Positions 17,076-26,398 of a stretch of DNA of 64,000 bases are shown here, piece by piece. The notes under the pieces are model-generated. The model was not told the DNA's origin, did no database searches, and was given only the letters and a program-made list of their open reading frames with translations. The position numbers and the translations under genes were made by a program. Positions within the stretch are counted from its first letter, which is position 1, and each line of letters starts with the position of its first letter. Origin of the DNA: Bacteroides sp. UBA7333 (lineage in GTDB: Bacteria; Bacteroidota; Bacteroidia; Bacteroidales; Bacteroidaceae); the NCBI GenBank assembly GCA_002471195.1, contig DKPN01000003.1:16190-80189 (forward strand), in the 5' to 3' direction.

Positions 17076-17210
17076 GCATCATCTATTAATGTAGCATTAC
17101 TCCTCAATAGATTTGGGGAGATGCTGATAGGATTGAATAGGCGTTTGTGTTCTAAATTCTGCAAAGTCGATGAATGAAAATCGGCTCTATTAAATTTATT
17201 ATTTAAAAGT

Positions 17211-20200
17211 ATGAAGATAAGGTTAAATAAAGTAACAAGAGATTTGAATGTAGGCATCTCGACGGTAGTCGAGTTCTTACAAAAGAAAGGATTTACCGTT
17301 GAGGCGAATCCTAATACTACAATTACGCAAGAGCAATTAGATATTCTGAAAAAAGAATTTAGTACAGACCACAACAATAAAAAAGAGTCTGAGAAGTTTA
17401 TGCAAGAGCGTCAAAACAAAGACCGCAATAAAGCTTCTGTTGCTATTGATGGTTACGATAAAACCGAAACTGCAGAAAAGACAGAAAAAAAGAACGAAGA
17501 GATTAAAACTGTCGTTCCTGAAGATGCACGTCCTAAATTTAAACCTGTTGGCAAAATTGATTTAGATCAATTAAACCGTAAAAAAACATCGGGCGATAAA
17601 CCTAAACATGATGCGGAAGCTAAAGCTAAACCTCAACCAAAAGCTGAGGTAAAAGAGGTAGCTACACCAGTTGTTGAGGCTAAAAAAGAAGAACCTGCTG
17701 CTGTTCAACCAAAAGAAGATGTTAAACCCATTGTAGAAAAATCAGTTGAACCTGCTGCTCCTGTAGTTCAACCCGAAGTAGTGAAAGAAAAAGTAGTGAA
17801 AGAAGAGAAAAAGCCTCAAACTGAAATCAAACCAGAAGTAGTGACGCCGGTAGTAAAACAAGAAACTCCAGCCAACGAACCTGCTGTATCAACTGAATCG
17901 ACCGACGCAGCCAATGCAGATGGTGTATACACCATTCGTAAACCTGAGTTCGTTTCGAAAATCAATGTCATAGGTCAAATCGACCTTGCTGCATTGAATC
18001 AATCTACTCGTCCTAAGAAAAAATCGAAGGAAGAGAAGCGTAAAGAACGCGAAGAGAAAGACAAAGTTCGCTCTGACCAACGCAAGCAAATGAAGGATGC
18101 TATCATCAAGGAAATTCGTAAAGATGATCCTAATAAACCTGCACATCATAGAGGTGGCGCAGCCGATAACGATCCTAATAAAAAGAAACGTAACCGCATT
18201 AATAAAGAAAAAGTTGATGTAAACAACGCTTCTAACTTTGCACGTCCTGCCGGAGCAAATCAAAATAATGGTGGCCCACGCCAAAACAACAATCAAGGAG
18301 GTGGCCCACGTCCTAACAATCATCCGGGTGGAGGTCAAAACCAAAACCGTGGACGCAACAACAACAATGCCGGCAATAATCGTTTCAAAAAACCGATTAT
18401 CAAGCAAGAAGTGAGCGAAGAAGATGTAGCAAAACAAGTAAAGGAAACTTTGGCTCGTTTAACATCGAAAGGCAAAAACAAAACATCTAAATATCGTAAA
18501 GATAAACGCGAATTGGCCTCTAACCGTATGCAAGAGTTAGAAAACAAAGAATTGGCCGAAAGCAAAGTGTTGAAACTGACTGAATTCGTTACGGCCAATG
18601 AGTTGGCAAACATGATGGATGTTTCTGTTAATCAAATTATCGCTACTTGTATGAGTATCGGTATGATGGTGTCAATCAACCAACGTTTAGATGCTGAAAC
18701 TATCAATCTTGTGGCCGAAGAATTTGGTTACAAAACAGAATATGTAAGTGCTGATGTGGCACAAGCTATCGTCGAAGAAGAGGATGCTGAAGAGGATTTG
18801 AGACACCGCGCTCCTATCGTTACAGTAATGGGTCATGTCGACCACGGTAAAACATCGCTTCTTGACTATATCCGTAAAGCAAACGTTATTGCGGGTGAAG
18901 CAGGTGGTATCACACAGCATATCGGTGCATATCACGTCACATTGGAAGATGGACGCGATATCACATTCTTAGATACTCCGGGTCATGAGGCCTTTACAGC
19001 GATGCGTGCTCGTGGTGCGAAAGTTACCGATATCGCTATCATTATTGTAGCTGCCGACGACAACGTAATGCCTCAAACAAAAGAGGCTATCAACCATGCA
19101 ATGGCTGCCGGTGTACCGATTGTATTTGCTATCAATAAAGTTGATAAACCACACGCTAACCCCGAAAAGATTAAAGAAGAGCTTGCTCAAATGAATTATC
19201 TTGTTGAGGAGTGGGGTGGTAAATACCAATCTCAAGATATCTCTGCTAAACAAGGTACAGGGGTGAAAGAGTTGATGGAAAAAGTATTGCTCGAAGCCGA
19301 AATGCTTGACTTGAAAGCGAACCCAGATCGTAACGCAACTGGTTCTATCATCGAATCTACATTGGATAAAGGTCGTGGGTATGTAGCTACTGTACTTGTA
19401 TCGAACGGTACATTGAAAGTGGGCGATATCGTATTGGCAGGTACTCACTACGGTCGTGTAAAAGCGATGTTCAACGAACGTAATCAACGTATCAAAGAAG
19501 CCGGACCTTCAGAACCTGCTTTGATCTTAGGATTGAATGGTGCTCCTGCAGCGGGTGATACATTCCACGTTGTAGCAACCGATCAAGAAGCTCGCGAAAT
19601 CACCAATAAACGTGAACAATTGCAACGCGAACAAGGTCTTCGTACTCAGAAATTGCTTACTCTTGATGAGGTGGGTCGTCGTATTGCATTGGGTAACTTC
19701 CAAGAGTTGAATATCATCGTGAAGGGTGACGTAGATGGATCGGTAGAAGCGTTGAGCGACTCGTTGATCAAATTGTCTACTCCACAAATTCAAGTGAACG
19801 TAATCCATAAAGGTGTGGGTCAAATCTCTGAGTCTGACGTTTCGTTGGCTGCAGCTTCCGATGCTATTATCGTAGGATTCCAAGTACGTCCTTCGGGTGC
19901 TGCCGAAAGAATGGCAGAGAAAGAGGGTGTTGATATTCGCAAATACTCTGTCATCTACGATGCTATCGAAGAGGTGAAAGCAGCAATGGAAGGTATGTTG
20001 GCACCAGTAGTGAAAGAGGTTGTAACATCTACAATCGAAGTTCGCGAAGTGTTCAATATTACAAAAGTTGGTTTGGTTGCAGGTGCCTTGGTACGTACTG
20101 GTAAAGCCAAGAGAAGCGACAAAGCGCGTTTAATTCGCGACGGTATCGTTATCTTCACAGGTGCAATCAATGCTTTGAAACGTTTCAAAGACGATGTTAA

Positions 20201-20312
20201 AGAGGTAGGAACTAACTTTGAATGTGGTATCAGTTTATCTGGTTGCAACGACATCAAAGTAGGTGACATCATCGAGACATTCGAAGAAATTGAAGTAAAA
20301 CAAACGCTGTAA
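17211..20312 (+). CDS. infB: Translation initiation factor IF-2
   Basis: IF-2 is the GTPase that brings initiator tRNA to the ribosome. The 1033-residue protein has an N-terminal IF2_N-type module (MKIRLNKVTRDLNVGISTVVEFL), a long low-complexity Lys/Glu/Pro/Val linker (about 60-330), an Asn/Gly-rich patch (about 340-395, NNQGGGPRPNN), and a second IF2_N module (about 450-505, FVTANELANMM). The G domain starts near 541 with GHVDHGKTS, then DTPGHEAF and NKVDKP, followed by domains II-IV. The size is at the large end of the family because of the linker. It is the last gene before a strong terminator. Confidence 0.97.
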   Translation: MKIRLNKVTRDLNVGISTVVEFLQKKGFTVEANPNTTITQEQLDILKKEFSTDHNNKKESEKFMQERQNKDRNKASVAIDGYDKTETAEKTEKKNEEIKTVVPEDARPKFKPVGKIDLDQLNRKKTSGDKPKHDAEAKAKPQPKAEVKEVATPVVEAKKEEPAAVQPKEDVKPIVEKSVEPAAPVVQPEVVKEKVVKEEKKPQTEIKPEVVTPVVKQETPANEPAVSTESTDAANADGVYTIRKPEFVSKINVIGQIDLAALNQSTRPKKKSKEEKRKEREEKDKVRSDQRKQMKDAIIKEIRKDDPNKPAHHRGGAADNDPNKKKRNRINKEKVDVNNASNFARPAGANQNNGGPRQNNNQGGGPRPNNHPGGGQNQNRGRNNNNAGNNRFKKPIIKQEVSEEDVAKQVKETLARLTSKGKNKTSKYRKDKRELASNRMQELENKELAESKVLKLTEFVTANELANMMDVSVNQIIATCMSIGMMVSINQRLDAETINLVAEEFGYKTEYVSADVAQAIVEEEDAEEDLRHRAPIVTVMGHVDHGKTSLLDYIRKANVIAGEAGGITQHIGAYHVTLEDGRDITFLDTPGHEAFTAMRARGAKVTDIAIIIVAADDNVMPQTKEAINHAMAAGVPIVFAINKVDKPHANPEKIKEELAQMNYLVEEWGGKYQSQDISAKQGTGVKELMEKVLLEAEMLDLKANPDRNATGSIIESTLDKGRGYVATVLVSNGTLKVGDIVLAGTHYGRVKAMFNERNQRIKEAGPSEPALILGLNGAPAAGDTFHVVATDQEAREITNKREQLQREQGLRTQKLLTLDEVGRRIALGNFQELNIIVKGDVDGSVEALSDSLIKLSTPQIQVNVIHKGVGQISESDVSLAAASDAIIVGFQVRPSGAAERMAEKEGVDIRKYSVIYDAIEEVKAAMEGMLAPVVKEVVTSTIEVREVFNITKVGLVAGALVRTGKAKRSDKARLIRDGIVIFTGAINALKRFKDDVKEVGTNFECGISLSGCNDIKVGDIIETFEEIEVKQTL

Positions 20313-20346
20313 ATTTCTTAACTGCAGCGTCTGATTAAATAACTTG

Positions 20347-20397
20347 AGGTGGTAAAGTGGTAACGTTGTTAACACCTTACCACCTTATTTGCTTTTT
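20347..20397 (+). terminator. Terminator after infB
   Basis: AGGTGGTAAAGTG (20347-20359) pairs with CACCTTACCACCT (20373-20385) with one mismatch, followed by ATTTGCTTTTTT. It separates infB from cvpA. An upstream in-frame GTG (20357) falls inside the stem, which argues for the cvpA start at 20402. Confidence 0.75.
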
Positions 20398-20401
20398 TAA
20401 T

Positions 20402-20914
20402 ATGGCAGTAATCGATATAATACTATTAGTGATATTGGGAGCCGGTGTAATAATGGGCTTTACCAAAGGATTTTTAAAACAATTGGCCTCTATACTGGGC
20501 TTAATTGTCGGACTGTTTGCGGCAAAGGCTTTGTATGCTACAGTCGCTGTCAAAATCTCTCCTTTGGTCGATGGATCTATGTCGGCGGCACATATCATTT
20601 CGTTTATCGCTATATGGATCATTGTTCCCCTTATATTCGTATTAATAGCATCGCTCATTACAAAAGCGATGGATGCGATCCATCTGGGGTGGATTAACCG
20701 CCTATTGGGAGCTATATTGGGAGGTTTAAAGTATCTTTTATTGGGAAGCATACTCATTGTGTTACTCGAATATATTGATCATGATAACCAACTGATTGAT
20801 AAAACAAAGAAGGAAAATTCTGTGTTATATTATCCTATGCAGAAAGTGGCCGAACTATTTCTGCCTGCTGCAAAGAAAATAACGCAACAATATATAAATG
20901 AATTTCAAATTTAG
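20402..20914 (+). CDS. CvpA-family membrane protein
   Basis: The 170-residue protein has four membrane helices (about 2-20, 26-45, 62-85 and 100-122) and begins MAVIDIILLVILGAGVIMGFTKGFLKQLASILGLIVGLFAAK, a clear CvpA/colicin V production family signature. A cytoplasmic tail follows. An upstream GTG adds 15 residues but lies inside the infB terminator, so ATG 20402 is preferred. It lies between infB and sufB with only 3 bp to sufB, suggesting it is the first gene of a cvpA-sufBCDS transcript. CvpA-family function outside colicin export is poorly defined. Confidence 0.9.
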   Translation: MAVIDIILLVILGAGVIMGFTKGFLKQLASILGLIVGLFAAKALYATVAVKISPLVDGSMSAAHIISFIAIWIIVPLIFVLIASLITKAMDAIHLGWINRLLGAILGGLKYLLLGSILIVLLEYIDHDNQLIDKTKKENSVLYYPMQKVAELFLPAAKKITQQYINEFQI

Positions 20915-20917
20915 ATA

Positions 20918-22432
20918 ATGCAAAAAGAAGAATTCAATCATAAAGAAGTATCGTCTACTTTTAAGCAGCCTAAAGCAAATGATGCCAAAGCGTCGAATGA
21001 ATTGGTGCGAAAAATAGCCGATGAAAAATATAAATATGGCTTTACCAGTGACATCCATACCGATATCATTGAAAAGGGCTTAAACGAAGATGTTATCCGA
21101 TTGATATCTGCTAAAAAGGAAGAACCTGAATGGTTATTGGAGTTCCGATTGCAAGCATATCAATATTGGTTGACTCTCGAAATGCCTACATGGGCTCATC
21201 TACGTATCCCTGCTATCGACTATCAAGCCATTTCTTATTATGCCGATCCGACTAAAAAGAAAGATGGCCCTAAAAGTATGGATGAGGTAGACCCTGAGTT
21301 AATAAAAACGTTCGATAAGTTGGGGATTCCATTGGAAGAGCGTATGGCGTTAAGCGGTATTGCAGTCGATGCTGTATTAGACTCTGTATCGGTAAAAACC
21401 ACTTTCAAAGAGACGCTAATGGAGAAAGGAATCATCTTCTGTTCATTCAGTGAAGCGGTAAAAGAACATCCCGATTTGGTAAAAAAATATATGGGATCGG
21501 TTGTGAGTTATCGTGATAACTTCTTCGCTGCTCTTAATTCGGCTGTTTTCTCGGATGGCTCTTTTGTATATATTCCTAAAGGGGTGCGTTGTCCAATGGA
21601 GTTATCTACTTACTTCCGTATCAATGCAGCCAATACAGGTCAGTTTGAACGTACATTGATTGTGGCCGATGATGACTCTTATGTTTCATATCTCGAAGGA
21701 TGTACAGCTCCAATGCGTGATGAAAATCAGCTTCATGCTGCTATCGTAGAGATTATAGTTCACGACCGCGCAGAGGTAAAATACTCAACCGTACAAAACT
21801 GGTATCCGGGCGATGCTGAAGGTAAAGGTGGGGTATACAACTTTGTAACCAAACGTGGCAATTGTAAAGGAGTAGATAGCAAACTATCATGGACTCAGGT
21901 AGAAACCGGTTCGGCAATTACTTGGAAATATCCATCGTGTATTTTGACGGGCGATAACTCTACGGCAGAGTTCTATTCGGTTGCCGTGACCAACAATTAT
22001 CAACAGGCCGATACGGGTACTAAAATGATACATTTGGGTAAAAATACTCGCAGCACAATTGTAAGCAAAGGTATTTCGGCAGGAAAGAGCGAAAATTCTT
22101 ATCGCGGATTGGTACGTGTAGCATCAAAAGCCGAAAACGCTCGTAACTATAGCCAATGCGACTCGCTACTGTTGGGCGATAAGTGTGGTGCACATACTTT
22201 CCCTTATATGGATATTCGCAATGAAACGGCTCAAGTAGAACATGAAGCCACTACCAGTAAAATTAGCGAAGATCAAATATTCTACTGCAATCAACGTGGT
22301 ATTCCTACCGAAGATGCCATTGGTTTGATCGTGAACGGTTATGCCAAAGAGGTATTAAATAAACTACCAATGGAGTTTGCTGTAGAAGCACAAAAACTAC
22401 TTGCCGTATCTCTTGAAGGCAGTGTAGGATAA
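20918..22432 (+). CDS. sufB: Fe-S cluster assembly scaffold SufB
   Basis: SufB is the scaffold subunit of the cytoplasmic SufBC2D complex that assembles Fe-S clusters. The 504-residue length fits, with about 20 extra N-terminal residues (KEVSSTFKQPKANDAKAS). Core segments are FSDGSFVYIPKGVRCPMELSTYFRIN, SYVSYLEGCTAPMRDENQLHAAIVEI and the C-terminal ISEDQIFYCNQRGIPTEDAIGLIVNGYAKEV. The Cys of EGCTAP and QCDSLL are probable cluster or persulfide sites. The gene is 3 bp after cvpA and is followed by sufC. Confidence 0.96.
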   Translation: MQKEEFNHKEVSSTFKQPKANDAKASNELVRKIADEKYKYGFTSDIHTDIIEKGLNEDVIRLISAKKEEPEWLLEFRLQAYQYWLTLEMPTWAHLRIPAIDYQAISYYADPTKKKDGPKSMDEVDPELIKTFDKLGIPLEERMALSGIAVDAVLDSVSVKTTFKETLMEKGIIFCSFSEAVKEHPDLVKKYMGSVVSYRDNFFAALNSAVFSDGSFVYIPKGVRCPMELSTYFRINAANTGQFERTLIVADDDSYVSYLEGCTAPMRDENQLHAAIVEIIVHDRAEVKYSTVQNWYPGDAEGKGGVYNFVTKRGNCKGVDSKLSWTQVETGSAITWKYPSCILTGDNSTAEFYSVAVTNNYQQADTGTKMIHLGKNTRSTIVSKGISAGKSENSYRGLVRVASKAENARNYSQCDSLLLGDKCGAHTFPYMDIRNETAQVEHEATTSKISEDQIFYCNQRGIPTEDAIGLIVNGYAKEVLNKLPMEFAVEAQKLLAVSLEGSVG

Positions 22433-22463
22433 CTATTTAATGACGAAAAAAAGAAAAAACAAT

Positions 22464-23231
22464 ATGGAAATTAAACCAATGTTAGAGATAAAAGATCTTC
22501 ATGCCAATATCAATGGTAAGGAGATATTGAAAGGTATCAACTTGACTGTAAATCCTGGAGAAGTACATGCTATCATGGGTCCTAATGGCTCAGGAAAGAG
22601 TACTTTATCTTCTGTTTTGGTGGGAAATCCTGCTTTCGAAGTAACAAAGGGATCGGTAACATTCCGTGGCAAAAACCTGTTGGAACTATCTCCGGAAGAT
22701 CGTAGCCACGAAGGATTGTTCCTAAGCTTTCAATATCCGGTAGAAATTCCTGGTGTAAGCATGGTAAACTTTATGCGTGCTGCTGTAAATGAGCAACGCA
22801 AATATAAAGGACTTCAAGCATTAACAGCAAGCGAATTCTTAAAGTTGATGCGCGAGAAACGTGAGATTGTAGAATTGGATAATAAGTTGGCCAACCGTTC
22901 GGTGAATGAAGGTTTCTCGGGTGGTGAAAAGAAACGCAACGAGATCTTCCAAATGGCTATGTTAGAGCCTACTTTGAGCATTCTTGACGAAACTGACTCT
23001 GGCTTGGATATTGATGCTTTGAGAGTGGTTGCCGAAGGTGTAAATAAGCTTAAAACACCTGATAATAGCTGTATTGTAATCACTCACTATCAACGTTTGC
23101 TCGATTATATTAAGCCCGATATCATTCATGTTCTTTACAAAGGCCGCATTGTAAAAACTGCCGGCCCTGAATTGGCTCTTGAATTAGAGGAAAAAGGATA
23201 CGACTGGATTAAAAAAGAGTTGGGCGAATAA
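22464..23231 (+). CDS. sufC: Fe-S assembly ATPase SufC
   Basis: SufC is the ABC-type ATPase of the SufBCD complex. Motifs: Walker A GPNGSGKST, Q-loop FQYPVEIPGVS, signature FSGGEKKRNEI, Walker B LSILDETDSGLDIDAL, and the switch His in ITHYQRLLDYI. In-frame starts are 22440, 22464 and 22479. I choose 22464 because the Lys-rich eight residues encoded from 22440 are not typical of SufC, and the conserved core begins LEIKDLHANINGKEIL. Length is about 255 residues. It directly follows sufB. Confidence 0.95.
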   Translation: MEIKPMLEIKDLHANINGKEILKGINLTVNPGEVHAIMGPNGSGKSTLSSVLVGNPAFEVTKGSVTFRGKNLLELSPEDRSHEGLFLSFQYPVEIPGVSMVNFMRAAVNEQRKYKGLQALTASEFLKLMREKREIVELDNKLANRSVNEGFSGGEKKRNEIFQMAMLEPTLSILDETDSGLDIDALRVVAEGVNKLKTPDNSCIVITHYQRLLDYIKPDIIHVLYKGRIVKTAGPELALELEEKGYDWIKKELGE

Positions 23232-23349
23232 TAAGGTATCTTTAGTTTCGATAACATGTGCGAGTTGTAACTATGTAGTGTTCGACAAATATCGAATAAA
23301 ACAACGCAACACATGCTAACGTGCTAAATCATCAGTAATAAAGAATTTT

Positions 23350-24693
23350 ATGAGTGTAGAACAACAATATATCGATCTTTATCAGCAATATACTGAAATG
23401 ATAAACAAACATTCTTCGCCTATTTTAAATAATAAGCGTGCGGATGCTTTCAATCATTTCTGTTCGTTGGGATTCCCAACGAAGAAGCTCGAAGATTATA
23501 AATATACAGATGTAAGCAAGTTTTTTGCTCCCGATTACGGCTTAAATATCAATCGTCTTGGCATTCCGGTCAATCCTTATGAGGTATTTAAGTGCGATGT
23601 ACCCAATATGAGTACATCATTGTTCTTTGTGGTGAACGATGTGTTTTATAACAAAGAGCTACCTAAACCCAACCTTCCGGAAGGTGTTGTTGTATCGAGT
23701 TTAAAAGATGCCGCTGTGCAATATCCCGATTTAGTTGAAACGTATTATGCTAAATTGGCCGATTGCTCGAAAGATGGCATCACTGCCTTTAATACAACGT
23801 TTGCTCAAGATGGAGTGTTTGTTTATGTGTCTAAGAATGTAGTGTTAGATCGTCCTATCCAACTTGTCAATATCCTTCGAAGCGATGTAGATACGATGTC
23901 AAATCGTCGGATACTGATTGTTCTTGAAGATGGCGCAGAAGCTAAAATGCTGGTTTGCGATCATGCAATGGATGAAGTCAGCTTTTTATCGACTCAAGTG
24001 GTCGAAGTATTTGTTGGCAATAATGCTACCTTCGATCTGTATGAACTAGAAGAAACCCACACCAAAAGTGTTCGTGTCAGCAATATGTATGTTGAACAGA
24101 AGGCCAACAGCAATGTTTTGCTCAATGGAATGACTCTACACAATGGTGTAACCCGCAATATGACCAAAGTGTCGTTGGTGGGCGAAGGTGCCGAAATTAA
24201 CCTTTGTGGGATGGCCATTGCCGATAAAACTCAACAAGTAGACAATCACACTACTATTGATCATATGGTGCCCCATTGCAATAGCAACGAACTTTTCAAA
24301 TATGTACTCGATGATTCGGCTATCGGTGCTTTTACAGGTATGGTACTTGTTCAGCCCGATGCACAACACACCGCTTCACAAATGACCAATCGTAACCTAT
24401 TGGCCACACGTGAATCTCGTATGTATACACAACCTCAATTAGAGATTTATGCCGATGATGTGAAATGTTCGCATGGTGCTACAGTAGGTCAGTTAGACGA
24501 AAAAGCACTGTTCTATATGCGTGCTCGTGGTATTGCCGAAAGAGAGGCACGTTTACTACTTATGTTTGCATTTGTAAACGAAGTAATAGACAAGATACGT
24601 ATGGAGCCTTTAAAAGATCGTTTACATATATTGGTAGAGAAACGTTTCCGCGGCGAACTAAACAAGTGCCAAGGTTGTGCTCTCTGTAAATAA
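23350..24693 (+). CDS. sufD: Fe-S assembly protein SufD
   Basis: SufD is the SufB paralogue that completes the SufBC2D scaffold. The 447-residue protein has an N-terminal helical region with FPTKKLEDYKYTDVSKFF (the typical early SufD motif), the beta-helix core (NTTFAQDGVFVYVSKNVVLDRPIQL, then NNATFDLYELEE), and the C-terminal SufBD segment KCSHGATVGQLDEKALFYMRARGI ending in GCALCK. Identity is clear. A 118-bp gap after sufC has no obvious promoter or terminator, so the Suf genes are probably one transcript. Confidence 0.95.
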   Translation: MSVEQQYIDLYQQYTEMINKHSSPILNNKRADAFNHFCSLGFPTKKLEDYKYTDVSKFFAPDYGLNINRLGIPVNPYEVFKCDVPNMSTSLFFVVNDVFYNKELPKPNLPEGVVVSSLKDAAVQYPDLVETYYAKLADCSKDGITAFNTTFAQDGVFVYVSKNVVLDRPIQLVNILRSDVDTMSNRRILIVLEDGAEAKMLVCDHAMDEVSFLSTQVVEVFVGNNATFDLYELEETHTKSVRVSNMYVEQKANSNVLLNGMTLHNGVTRNMTKVSLVGEGAEINLCGMAIADKTQQVDNHTTIDHMVPHCNSNELFKYVLDDSAIGAFTGMVLVQPDAQHTASQMTNRNLLATRESRMYTQPQLEIYADDVKCSHGATVGQLDEKALFYMRARGIAEREARLLLMFAFVNEVIDKIRMEPLKDRLHILVEKRFRGELNKCQGCALCK

Positions 24694-24705
24694 ACCCCTA
24701 TAATT

Positions 24706-25920
24706 ATGTTTGATGTAAATGTCATTCGTAAAGATTTTCCAATACTCGATCGTACAGTATATGGAAAACCTTTGATATACTTAGACAATGGCGCTACCAC
24801 ACAAAAACCACGTATGGTAGTCGAAGCTATTACCGATGAATATTATTCGGTCAATGCCAATGTGCATCGTGGTGTACACTATTTATCGCAACAAGCTACC
24901 GAGTTGCACGAAGGCTCTCGCGAAACTGTACGTCGATATATCAATGCCAAAAACGTAAATGAGATTATATTTACGCGTGGCACCACCGAAGGCCTTAACC
25001 TATTGGTAGCCACATATGGCGAAGAGTTTATGAACGAAGGAGATGAAGTGATTATCTCTGTTATGGAGCATCACAGCAATATTGTGCCTTGGCAAATACT
25101 CGCTGCACGCAAAGGCATTACCATCAAAGTTGTTCCTATGAACGATAAAGGTGAGCTATTACTCGATGAATACGAAAAGCTATTTACTGAGCGTACTAAG
25201 ATGGTAAGTATTATGCAAGTCTCAAATGTATTGGGTACCATCAATCCTATCAAGGAAATGATTGCCACAGCCCATAAATATGGTGTACCTTTTATGGTCG
25301 ATGCTGCGCAGTCAATTCCACACATGAAAGTGGATGTTCAAGATCTTGATGCCGATTTTATTGTTTTCTCAGCGCATAAAGTATATGGCCCAACGGGCAT
25401 TGGAGTGGTGTACGGAAAAGAAGAGTGGTTAGATCGTCTTCCACCTTATCAAGGTGGTGGGGAGATGATAAAGCATGTATCCTTCGAAAAAACGACCTTC
25501 AATGACTTGCCCTTCAAGTTCGAAGCCGGTACGCCCGATTATATTGGTACTACTGCTTTTGCTAAAGCGCTCGAATATGTGAACAATGTAGGCATTGGTA
25601 ATATAGCTGCACACGAACATTTCCTGACCGAGTATGCAACACAAAAAATGAAAGAGATTCCTGGGATGAGAATTTTTGGAGAAGCTCCACAAAAAGGCGG
25701 AGTTATATCATTTTTGGTTGGCGATATTCATCATTTCGATATGGGAACACTACTCGATCGTTTAGGCATTGCTGTTCGTACCGGTCATCATTGCGCACAA
25801 CCATTGATGCAACGTTTGGGTATTGAAGGTACGGTTCGCGCATCATTCGGGATGTATAACACCCGCGAAGAGGTTGATGCTTTAGTAGAAGGCATCAAGC
25901 GTGTCAGTCAGATGTTTTAG
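24706..25920 (+). CDS. sufS: Cysteine desulfurase SufS
   Basis: SufS removes sulfur from cysteine with PLP and supplies it for Fe-S cluster assembly. The 404-residue protein has YLDNGATTQKP at the N-terminus, the PLP lysine in DFIVFSAHKVYGPTGIGVVYG (near 226), and the catalytic-Cys loop VRTGHHCAQPLMQRL (near 360), as in group II desulfurases. It is the last gene of the Suf operon, 12 bp after sufD, and ends before a strong bidirectional terminator. No sufE or sufU partner is present in the window. Confidence 0.96.
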   Translation: MFDVNVIRKDFPILDRTVYGKPLIYLDNGATTQKPRMVVEAITDEYYSVNANVHRGVHYLSQQATELHEGSRETVRRYINAKNVNEIIFTRGTTEGLNLLVATYGEEFMNEGDEVIISVMEHHSNIVPWQILAARKGITIKVVPMNDKGELLLDEYEKLFTERTKMVSIMQVSNVLGTINPIKEMIATAHKYGVPFMVDAAQSIPHMKVDVQDLDADFIVFSAHKVYGPTGIGVVYGKEEWLDRLPPYQGGGEMIKHVSFEKTTFNDLPFKFEAGTPDYIGTTAFAKALEYVNNVGIGNIAAHEHFLTEYATQKMKEIPGMRIFGEAPQKGGVISFLVGDIHHFDMGTLLDRLGIAVRTGHHCAQPLMQRLGIEGTVRASFGMYNTREEVDALVEGIKRVSQMF

Positions 25921-25946
25921 AGTAGATACATACACCTTTTTATATA

Positions 25947-25985
25947 AAAACCGTTTTAACTTCATGATGTAGTTAAAACGGTTTT
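25947..25985. terminator. Bidirectional terminator between sufS and the minus-strand block
   Basis: A perfect 15-bp inverted repeat (25947-25961 with 25971-25985, arms AAAACCGTTTTAACT and its complement) with a 9-nt loop. It has T-rich ends on both strands and lies between two converging genes. Confidence 0.85.
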
Positions 25986-26017
25986 CTTCGTTATATAGTT
26001 ATGGCTGCAAATTGTAG

Positions 26018-26398
26018 CTAATCGGCAATAGTATCATGAATGAATATTTCTAAGCTATCCTGATTAATTGAGTCTATCAAATGATACTCTGGGGTTGATT
26101 TAGGCAAATGTATTTTGGGATTTCTAGAATCAATAATGAAATATGCGCTAATAAGAAGCACAATAATAACAGCTGCCACAGAACTCGAAACCTTAAAAAA
26201 AAACGACTTTCTATTATTTGAATCTTTGATGTTATTCAATGACCTTAATCGCTTCACTCTGTTTCTGCACATTTTGCAATGCATCAGGTGATATTGGAAA
26301 ACACTTTCCTTATCTCTCGTCATTTCATTGTATATATAACAATGTAAGTCGGCTTTCTTATATCTACAATCTTTATTCATATTGCACTGATTAAACAT
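26018..26398 (-). CDS. Putative zinc-binding anti-sigma factor
   Basis: The 126-residue protein has a Cys/His-rich N-terminus in which H37-x3-C41-x2-C44 (YHLMHCKMCRNRV) matches the ZAS anti-sigma zinc motif. One membrane helix follows at about 73-93 (SVAAVIIVLLISAYFIID), then a short outside tail. Its start overlaps the stop of the sigma-like gene by 8 bp, the usual arrangement for a sigma/anti-sigma pair. It is the last gene of a long minus-strand block. Function is inferred from motif, topology and context. Confidence 0.7.
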   Translation of the reverse strand: MFNQCNMNKDCRYKKADLHCYIYNEMTRDKESVFQYHLMHCKMCRNRVKRLRSLNNIKDSNNRKSFFFKVSSSVAAVIIVLLISAYFIIDSRNPKIHLPKSTPEYHLIDSINQDSLEIFIHDTIAD

